Shown here piece by piece: positions 58,214 through 64,000 of a stretch of DNA of 64,000 nt. Source of the stretch: Polaromonas sp. YR568 (GTDB taxonomy: Bacteria > Pseudomonadota > Gammaproteobacteria > Burkholderiales > Burkholderiaceae_C). The stretch spans positions 1 through 64,000 of the forward strand of contig CAMCUN010000002.1 of assembly GCA_945878995.1 (NCBI GenBank). Reading direction: 5' to 3'. The notes under the pieces are model-generated. The model was not told where the DNA came from. It was given only the letters and a program-made list of their open reading frames with translations, and did not search any database. The translations under genes and the position numbers were made by a program. Positions within the stretch are counted from its first letter, which is position 1, and each line of letters starts with the position of its first letter.

Positions 58214-59209
58214 ATGAAGCTGCTTGTCACGGGCGCGGCCGGTTTCATTGGCATGCACACGGCCGCGCGCCTGCTCCAGGACGGCCATGAGGTCATTGGC
58301 CTGGACAACGTCAATGACTACTACGAGGTCAGCCTCAAGCGCGCGCGACTGGCCGAACTGGCCCGCCACCCAGGCTTTAGATTCCATGAATTTGGCATTG
58401 AAGACGGCGCCAGGCTGCAGGCACTCTTCAAGGCCGAGCGGCCCCAGCGGGTGGTGCATTTGGCCGCCCAAGCCGGTGTGCGCTACTCCATCACCCATCC
58501 GCAGGCTTATGCGGACTCCAACCTGCTGGGTTTTACCCACATGCTTGAGGCGTGCCGCCAGCACGAAGTCGAGCACCTGGTGTATGCCAGCAGCTCCAGC
58601 GTGTACGGCGGCAACACCGAGCTGCCCTTCAGCGAGAGCCAGGCCGTGGACCTCCCCATCAGCTTGTATGCGGCCACCAAAAAAGCCAACGAACTGATGG
58701 CCCACGCCTACAGCCACTTGTTTGGTCTGCCCACCACCGGCGTGCGCTTGTTCACGGTGTACGGCCCCTGGGGTCGGCCCGACATGGCGCCTTTCAAGTT
58801 CGCACGCGCCATGTTGCGGGGCGAAGAGATTGAGGTTTACAACGAAGGCAAGAGCATTCGCGACTTCACTTATGTGGACGATGCGGCCCAAGCCATCGTG
58901 CTTCTGCTGCACAAGCTGCCCACGCCGGGCACCGGCCCCGGCTTGGCCAGCGAGCTGGGCCCTTACCGCGTCTTCAACGTGGGCAACGGCCAGCCCGTGG
59001 TGCTGACAGACTTCATTGACGCGCTTGAAGCGAGCTTAGGGACTCCTTCCAAGCGCAAACTCATGCCCTTGCAGGCGGGCGACATGAGCGCCACCGCCTG
59101 CGACAGCCAGGCGCTTTTCGCCTGGACAGGTTTTAGCCCCGCCACCCCGCTGCGCGAGGGCGTTCAACGCTTTGCAAACTGGTTTATTCAACACTATCCC
59201 ACCCCATGA
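58214..59209 (+). CDS. UDP-glucuronate 4-epimerase-type NAD-dependent epimerase
   Basis: Extended SDR enzyme of 331 residues with [15 protein letters not shown] (7-21), [10 protein letters not shown], the active pair YAATKKANE, and [14 protein letters not shown]. The last is characteristic of UDP-glucuronate 4-epimerases such as LpsL or Cap1J, which make UDP-galacturonate. It ends in an ATGA overlap with UDP-glucose dehydrogenase, which would supply UDP-glucuronate, so substrate and context agree. It begins a plus-strand cluster for sugar transfer. Confidence 0.9.
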   Translation: MKLLVTGAAGFIGMHTAARLLQDGHEVIGLDNVNDYYEVSLKRARLAELARHPGFRFHEFGIEDGARLQALFKAERPQRVVHLAAQAGVRYSITHPQAYADSNLLGFTHMLEACRQHEVEHLVYASSSSVYGGNTELPFSESQAVDLPISLYAATKKANELMAHAYSHLFGLPTTGVRLFTVYGPWGRPDMAPFKFARAMLRGEEIEVYNEGKSIRDFTYVDDAAQAIVLLLHKLPTPGTGPGLASELGPYRVFNVGNGQPVVLTDFIDALEASLGTPSKRKLMPLQAGDMSATACDSQALFAWTGFSPATPLREGVQRFANWFIQHYPTP

Positions 59210-60543
59210 AAATCACAATTTTTGGCACTGGTTACGTCGGTTTGGTCACGGGCGCGTGCCTGGCGGATGTCGGGCACAAGGTGCTGTGCATGGACCTCGA
59301 TGAGGGCAAGATCGCCCGCCTCAAGCAAGGCCACATTCCCATTTGGGAGCCCGGCCTGGAGGCCATCGTCAGCCGCAACATGGCCGAGGGGCGCTTGCTG
59401 TTTTCCACCGACGCGGCCGAGGCCGTGGCGCATGCCGACATTCAGTTCATTGCCGTGGGCACGCCCCCTGGCGAAGACGGCTCGGCCGACCTGCAGTACG
59501 TGCTGGCGGTGGCCAAAAGCATTGCCAGCCACATGGGCGGCTACAAGCTCATCGTCAACAAATCCACCGTGCCCGTGGGCACGGCCGACAAGGTGAGCCA
59601 GCGCGTCAGCCAGGTGCTGGCCGAGCGCGCCCAGGCCCTTCCCTTTGACGTGGTCTCCAACCCTGAATTTCTCAAAGAAGGCTCGGCCGTGGCCGACTTT
59701 CAAAAGCCGGACCGCATCATTGTGGGCACCGAGTCGGCCCAGGCCAAGGCGCTGATGCAAGAGCTTTACGAGCCCTTCAACCGCAACCACCAGCGCACCT
59801 TGTTCCTGGACGTGAAAAGCGCCGAGCTCACCAAGTACGCCTCCAACGCCATGCTGGCCGCGCGCATCAGCTTCATGAACGAGTTGGCCAACCTGTCCGA
59901 GCTGTTGGGCGCCGACATCGAAGAGGTGCGCCGGGGCATGGGCGCCGATCCGCGCATTGGCTACCAGTTCATCTACCCCGGCTGCGGCTATGGCGGCAGC
60001 TGCTTTCCCAAAGACGTGCGCGCGCTCGAGCGCATGGCCCAAGAGCAAGGCTACGAGGCGCAAATGATGAGCGCCATCGAGGCCATCAACAACCGCCAAA
60101 AACACCGCCTCTTTGACAAGCTCGCCGCGCAGCTGGGCGGCGTGGACAAGCTGCAAGGCCAAACCATAGCGCTGTGGGGCCTGGCTTTCAAGCCCAATAC
60201 CGACGACATGCGCGAAGCCCCCAGCCGCACGCTGATGGAATCACTCTGGCAAGCCGGCGCCCGCGTGCAGGCCTTTGACCCGGTGGCCATGGAAGAGACG
60301 CACAAGATCTACGGCGAGCGGGCCGACCTGCTGTTGGTCAAAGACAAATACGCCGCCTTGGCCGGCGCCCAAGCGCTGGTGATTTGCACCGAATGGCAGC
60401 AGTTCCGCGCGCCAGACTTTGAAGAGATGGCCACCCGCCTAGCCACCAAGACCATTGTGGACGGCCGCAACCTTTACTCGCCCGACAAGCTTCATGCCGA
60501 AGGCTGGACCTACCTGTCCATAGGGCGGCCTTCAGGTCTTTGA
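59206..60543 (+). CDS. ugd: UDP-glucose 6-dehydrogenase
   Basis: Oxidises UDP-glucose to UDP-glucuronate with two NAD. The 445-residue protein has [14 protein letters not shown] at the start, [14 protein letters not shown], and the catalytic Cys in [13 protein letters not shown]. The central helix and C-terminal UDP-binding domain are intact. It overlaps both neighbours by four bases, so it is translationally linked with the epimerase and the next membrane protein. Confidence 0.96.
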   Translation: MKITIFGTGYVGLVTGACLADVGHKVLCMDLDEGKIARLKQGHIPIWEPGLEAIVSRNMAEGRLLFSTDAAEAVAHADIQFIAVGTPPGEDGSADLQYVLAVAKSIASHMGGYKLIVNKSTVPVGTADKVSQRVSQVLAERAQALPFDVVSNPEFLKEGSAVADFQKPDRIIVGTESAQAKALMQELYEPFNRNHQRTLFLDVKSAELTKYASNAMLAARISFMNELANLSELLGADIEEVRRGMGADPRIGYQFIYPGCGYGGSCFPKDVRALERMAQEQGYEAQMMSAIEAINNRQKHRLFDKLAAQLGGVDKLQGQTIALWGLAFKPNTDDMREAPSRTLMESLWQAGARVQAFDPVAMEETHKIYGERADLLLVKDKYAALAGAQALVICTEWQQFRAPDFEEMATRLATKTIVDGRNLYSPDKLHAEGWTYLSIGRPSGL

Positions 60544-61520
60544 CAGCCCGCATGCCCGGCCTGCGCCCGCCTGACGACTCGGACAAGCCCAGGCCGGCGA
60601 GCTCTCGCCTGAAACAAGCGGTGCGCGTGGTGCTGCCGCTGGCTCTGCTGTGGCTGGCTTGGGAGTGGCTGCTCCAACACGCCGACCCTGCCCAGCTGTG
60701 GCAGCAGGCCAGCCGCTTGCCCGCCTGGGCTTGGCTGGCCGCGGGCTGCGCCCTGTTGGCAGGCCACAGCCTGCGCGCGGTGCGCCTGCAGCGCGAATGG
60801 CGGCACCTGCGGCCCGTGGGGCTGGCGCTGTGCTTGCGCTTGGTGCTCACGCACAACGCGGCGGTCATCTTGATGCCGCTGCGCTCGGGTGAAGCCGGCT
60901 ACCTGTGGTTGGTCCAGCGCCACTGGGGCGTGGGCTGGCGCGAGTCGGGCATGAGCCTGTTGCGCTGGCGCCTGCAAGACGCAGCCGTGCTGGCGCTTTG
61001 GGCCTTGCTGCTCATGCTGCCTTGGAACCTGGCCGCCCGTGTGCTGCTGGTGCTGGCTGCCCTCACCGTGGTGGCGGTGTTGCAGCAGCCGCTGCTGGCC
61101 TGGCTGGCGCGCCGCAGCCAAGCAGGTGTTCAGCCCAGCCATTCGCGCCCGGCCGTGGCCAGCCACCTTGATGGCTGGCTGGCCAGCGCGGGCAACTGGA
61201 CGCTCAAGGTGCTGGCCTTGGGCGCTTTGCTGCTGGCCCTGGCCGACCTGCCCGCCGGTGACGCCTTGCGCGCCGCCCTGGGCGGCGAACTTGCTGGCGT
61301 GCAGCCACTGCAAGGCCCTGCGGGCCTGGGCACCTACGAGGCAGGCGTGTGGCTGGCCTCGGGGGCGCAGGCGGCCGAGCAAGCCCGCGTGGTGGCGGCG
61401 GCACTGGCCGTACACGCCTTCAGCCTGGCAGTCGCCTTGGGCGCGGCGGCGCTGGCCCAGCTGATTCCCGCACCGCTGCCCGCCCACATGGACTCTATTG
61501 AACGAAAATCAGTGGGATGA
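60540..61520 (+). CDS. LPG-synthase-TM (MprF/AglD-like) integral membrane protein
   Basis: A 326-residue protein with about seven to eight hydrophobic helices and the pattern [28 protein letters not shown] and [17 protein letters not shown]. This resembles the lysylphosphatidylglycerol-synthetase transmembrane/UPF0104 family. Relatives near polyprenyl glycosyltransferases are suspected of lipid flipping. Here it sits between ugd and a GT2 gene with four-base overlaps on both sides. A role in moving a lipid-linked sugar is inference; it could equally be an unrelated lipid enzyme. Confidence 0.75.
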   Translation: MTARMPGLRPPDDSDKPRPASSRLKQAVRVVLPLALLWLAWEWLLQHADPAQLWQQASRLPAWAWLAAGCALLAGHSLRAVRLQREWRHLRPVGLALCLRLVLTHNAAVILMPLRSGEAGYLWLVQRHWGVGWRESGMSLLRWRLQDAAVLALWALLLMLPWNLAARVLLVLAALTVVAVLQQPLLAWLARRSQAGVQPSHSRPAVASHLDGWLASAGNWTLKVLALGALLLALADLPAGDALRAALGGELAGVQPLQGPAGLGTYEAGVWLASGAQAAEQARVVAAALAVHAFSLAVALGAAALAQLIPAPLPAHMDSIERKSVG

Positions 61521-62563
61521 GCCCAGCCCCCACCTCCCTTGTCGATCTGCCCAGCAGCCAGACCCCTTCCACCCTGACCATGGCCGCACACCGCCTGTCG
61601 GTGGTGGTGCCCATGTACAACGAGGTGGACAACGCCACACCCATGATTGACGCGGTGCAAGAGGCGCTGCACAGCTACCCCCATCCCTGGGAGCTGATCG
61701 TGGTGGACGACGGCAGCAGCGACGGCACGGGCGCGGCCTTGCGCCGCCATGCCAAGCAAGTGGGCCGCCATGTGCGCGTGCTCGAGCTGGCCCGCAACTT
61801 CAAGCAGACGGCGGCCATGCAAGCGGGCATTGATGCGGCCCGGGGCGACGTGATCGTGACCATGGACGGCGACCTGCAAAACGATCCGCAAGACATTCCC
61901 CGCATGGTGGCCCGCCTCTTGAATGAAGACCTGGACCTGGTGGCCGGCTGGCGCCACCAGCGGCAAGACGGGCTTTTCCTCCGCAAAGTGCCCTCGCGCA
62001 TGGCCAACCGACTAATACGCAAGGTCAGCGGCCTGGCCTTTCAAGACCTGGGCTGCAGCCTCAAGGTGTTTCGCGGGGATGTGCTCAGGCAAATTCGGCT
62101 GTACGGCGAGATGCACCGCTTTATTCCGGCCTGGCTGGCCACCGTGACCAGCCCCTCGCGCATGGCCGAAGAGCCCGTCAACCACCGGGCCCGCCACGCG
62201 GGCGAGTCCAAGTACGGCATCAGCCGCACCTTCCGCGTCATCGTCGACTTGTTGGCCGTGCATTTTTTCCTGCGCTTTGGCACCCGGCCCGGCCACTTTT
62301 TTGGCGGTCTGGGGCTGACGGTGTTTTTTGTGGGCAGCCTGATGCTGGCCTACCTGGGCGTACTCAAGCTGCTGGGCGAGTCCATTGGCAACCGGCCGCT
62401 GCTGGCCTTGGCTTTTTTCTTGGTGATGGGCGGCTTGCAGCTGCTGACCACCGGCGTGTTGGCCGAGCTGCTGATGCGCGTGTACTACGACGGCGGCCAC
62501 GCCAGGCCCTACCACACGCGCTTGGAATCTGATGTATCGGGCAGCGGCACCTGGCATGAGTGA
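61517..62563 (+). CDS. Polyprenyl-phosphate glycosyltransferase, GT2 (DPM/ArnC/RgtE-like)
   Basis: A 348-residue protein. The cytosolic catalytic domain starts LSVVVPMYNEVDN and contains IVVDDGSSDGT and the metal-binding DGDLQNDPQDIP. HAGESKYGISR, the RxxxSKY-type loop of DPM1/GtrB/ArnC enzymes, follows, then two C-terminal membrane helices (about 255-315). Such enzymes attach one sugar from a nucleotide donor to a polyprenyl phosphate. With the upstream UDP-glucuronate and epimerase genes, a uronic acid (glucuronate or galacturonate) is the likely sugar, but this is inferred. Confidence 0.88.
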   Translation: MSPAPTSLVDLPSSQTPSTLTMAAHRLSVVVPMYNEVDNATPMIDAVQEALHSYPHPWELIVVDDGSSDGTGAALRRHAKQVGRHVRVLELARNFKQTAAMQAGIDAARGDVIVTMDGDLQNDPQDIPRMVARLLNEDLDLVAGWRHQRQDGLFLRKVPSRMANRLIRKVSGLAFQDLGCSLKVFRGDVLRQIRLYGEMHRFIPAWLATVTSPSRMAEEPVNHRARHAGESKYGISRTFRVIVDLLAVHFFLRFGTRPGHFFGGLGLTVFFVGSLMLAYLGVLKLLGESIGNRPLLALAFFLVMGGLQLLTTGVLAELLMRVYYDGGHARPYHTRLESDVSGSGTWHE

Positions 62564-64000
62564 GTTGACCCAGGGGGGCGCAAGCGGCCGCTTGGCGCCC
62601 CTGCTTTTCACGGCCTTGGCCGCTATCGTGCTGGTGCGCGCAGGCGTGATGCTGGCCAGCGGCGCGGGCCTGCATGTGGACGAGGCGCAGTACTGGGACT
62701 GGTCGCGGCACCTGGCCTGGGGCTACTGGTCCAAGCCACCGGCCATTGCCGGCTTGATTGCCGCGTCCACCGCGCTTGCGAGCGAGAGCGTCCTTGGCGT
62801 GCGCCTGCTGTGCATGCTGGCGTGGGGCCTGGCCTCTGGCGTGCTGGGCTGGCTGGCCTGGGACATGGCCGGGCGCGGCGCTGCAGGCCAGCGTGCGGGC
62901 CTGTGGTCGGCCTTGCTGCTGGCCGGCACGCCTGCCGCGGGCATATTGGGCATGGCCGCCACCACCGACGCCCCGCTCATGCTGGCCTGGGCCGCTTGCA
63001 TGGCACTGACTTGGCGCGCGCTCACCACCCCGGCAGGCGCCAGCCCCCTGCCGTGGTGGCTGCTGGCGGGCGTGGTGCTGGGCCTGGGCCTGCTGAGCAA
63101 ATACACCATGGCCGCCCTGGGCGCGAGCTGGGCGCTGATTTTTCTGCTCCACTGGCGCCGCCATGGCTTAGGGCTGGTGCTGGCGGGCGGGGTGGCGCTG
63201 GCAGTGTTCAGCCCCAATTTATTCTGGAACGCCGCCCACGGCTGGCCCACGCTGGGCCACACGGCCGAGATCACGGTGGCTGCTGCCACTCCGGCCAGCG
63301 GCAAACTGGCCTCGGTGGCTGAATTTATGGCCGGGCAGCTGGTCATGCTGGGGCCGGTGGGCCTGGTGATTGGCGTGCTGGTCTGGCGCCGCAGGCGTTT
63401 GGCGACAGCAGCGCTCCCAAGCGGGTCAGCTGTGTCACCCCTGAGCTTTGCCTGGATGTTTGCGCTGCCCCTGCTGCTGGTGGCGCTGGCCCAATCCATC
63501 AACGCCCGCGCCTTTTTGAACTGGACCGCGCCCGCCCTGCTGGGCCTGTGCCTGGCGCTGGGCTTGCTCGCCAGCAGCAGGCTGGGGCTGCGCGCCTTGG
63601 TGGTCAGCACGGTGGTGGCGGTGGCGGTGCCTGCGGCTTTGTCGCTGGCCAGCCTGTCAGAGCAAGTGCGGCAAAGCGCCCAGAAAGGCTCGCCACACAT
63701 GGACCTGTGGGCCCGCATGCGCGGCTGGGAGCAAGTGTTTGGTGCCCTGGCACCTGCGCTGGCCCAGCATCCCGGCTTGCCCGTGGCCGCCAGTGCGCGC
63801 GACTTGGTGGTGCAAGCGCGCTATGCCTGGCGGGATCAAGCGCGCCAAGTGATGGCCTGGCCCCGCTCAGGCAAACCGCGCAACCATTACGAACAGTTTG
63901 AGCCGCTGTGGACCACGGGCCAGATCCAGCCCCCGGCAGTTTTGGTCATCTCCGAAGGCGAGCCCGACACCGAGCTCAAACAGGCTTATCCGCACTGGCA
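62556..64000 (+). CDS. ArnT/PMT-like family 39 glycosyltransferase (partial, runs off the window)
   Basis: The reading frame is open from the ATG at 62556, overlapping the GT2 stop, to the window end (481 codons). It has a short cytosolic start, then a membrane helix and the external loop VDEAQYWDWS (residues 41-50), the acidic motif that binds metal or substrate in GT39 enzymes. Repeated hydrophobic helices follow, with LLSKYTMAALG near 180. GT39 enzymes use polyprenyl-phosphate sugars at the outer face of the inner membrane, as ArnT does with lipid A and RgtA-D with LPS. The C-terminus is missing, so length cannot be compared. Confidence 0.88.
   Translation, partial: MSELTQGGASGRLAPLLFTALAAIVLVRAGVMLASGAGLHVDEAQYWDWSRHLAWGYWSKPPAIAGLIAASTALASESVLGVRLLCMLAWGLASGVLGWLAWDMAGRGAAGQRAGLWSALLLAGTPAAGILGMAATTDAPLMLAWAACMALTWRALTTPAGASPLPWWLLAGVVLGLGLLSKYTMAALGASWALIFLLHWRRHGLGLVLAGGVALAVFSPNLFWNAAHGWPTLGHTAEITVAAATPASGKLASVAEFMAGQLVMLGPVGLVIGVLVWRRRRLATAALPSGSAVSPLSFAWMFALPLLLVALAQSINARAFLNWTAPALLGLCLALGLLASSRLGLRALVVSTVVAVAVPAALSLASLSEQVRQSAQKGSPHMDLWARMRGWEQVFGALAPALAQHPGLPVAASARDLVVQARYAWRDQARQVMAWPRSGKPRNHYEQFEPLWTTGQIQPPAVLVISEGEPDTELKQAYPHW

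Overview
The window looks like a chromosomal stretch of a betaproteobacterium of the Burkholderiales, most likely the family Comamonadaceae. The placement is inferred from high GC content, a tmRNA whose encoded tag reads ANDERFALAA, an aroA-cmk fusion gene, and the orders gph-ubiG-ompA-gyrA-serC-pheA-tyrA-aroA/cmk-rpsA-ihfB and ndk-rlmN-pilF-rodZ-ispG-hisS-bamB-der-hfq-hflX-hflK-hflC-hisZ-purA. No database search was possible, so genus is left open.

Layout. (1) 1-3.6 kb is the only clearly mobile region. A 3.0-kb unit holds a cupin gene, a RelE/HigB-like toxin with an XRE antitoxin, and a large serine recombinase. It abuts the 3' end of ssrA (tmRNA, 3587-3972, minus) and lies between two collinear imperfect direct repeats of about 300 bp (293-590 and 3294-3592). 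These share a perfect 37-bp core that contains the ssrA terminator. (2) 4.0-6.3 kb, minus: gph, ubiG and an OmpA-family gene with a Pro/Ala-repeat linker. (3) 6.5-20.5 kb, plus: gyrA, serC, pheA, tyrA, aroA-cmk, rpsA, ihfB, lapA, lapB, hldE kinase domain, hldD, comEA. This run links DNA topology, aromatic amino acid synthesis, translation and LPS heptose/assembly control. (4) 20.46-20.91 kb: five REP-like palindromic units in a row.

(5) 20.9-41.4 kb, minus: a PLP-dependent sulfur amino acid enzyme, a phosphoribosyltransferase, purA, hisZ, a DUF2065 protein, hflC, hflK, hflX, hfq, der, bamB, a YfgM-like protein, hisS, ispG, rodZ, pilF, rlmN, ndk, an rluB-type pseudouridine synthase with very long disordered tails, and scpB. 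(6) 41.5-47.1 kb: rluD and bamD diverge from overlapping 5' regions; dinG, an unknown secreted coiled-coil protein and zapE follow on the minus strand. (7) 47.2-53.4 kb, minus: the 2-oxoglutarate dehydrogenase genes odhA-odhB-lpd, with a DUF4160/DUF2442 pair inserted between odhB and lpd. (8) 53.7-58.0 kb, minus: soxY-soxZ without other sox genes, prpE and acuI (propionate/acrylate activation and reduction), and a small membrane protein. (9) 58.2-64.0 kb, plus: a tightly overlapping five-gene cluster (UDP-sugar 4-epimerase, UDP-glucose dehydrogenase, LPG-synthase-TM-type membrane protein, polyprenyl-phosphate GT2, ArnT-like GT39) that continues past the window edge. It could make and transfer a lipid-linked uronic acid onto a cell-surface glycan, perhaps LPS.

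Most of the window is ordinary core genome. The features most worth following up are the ssrA-adjacent recombinase element and its duplicated terminator-containing repeats, the REP cluster, the DUF4160/DUF2442 insertion in the odh operon, and the uronic-acid/GT39 cluster at the right edge.
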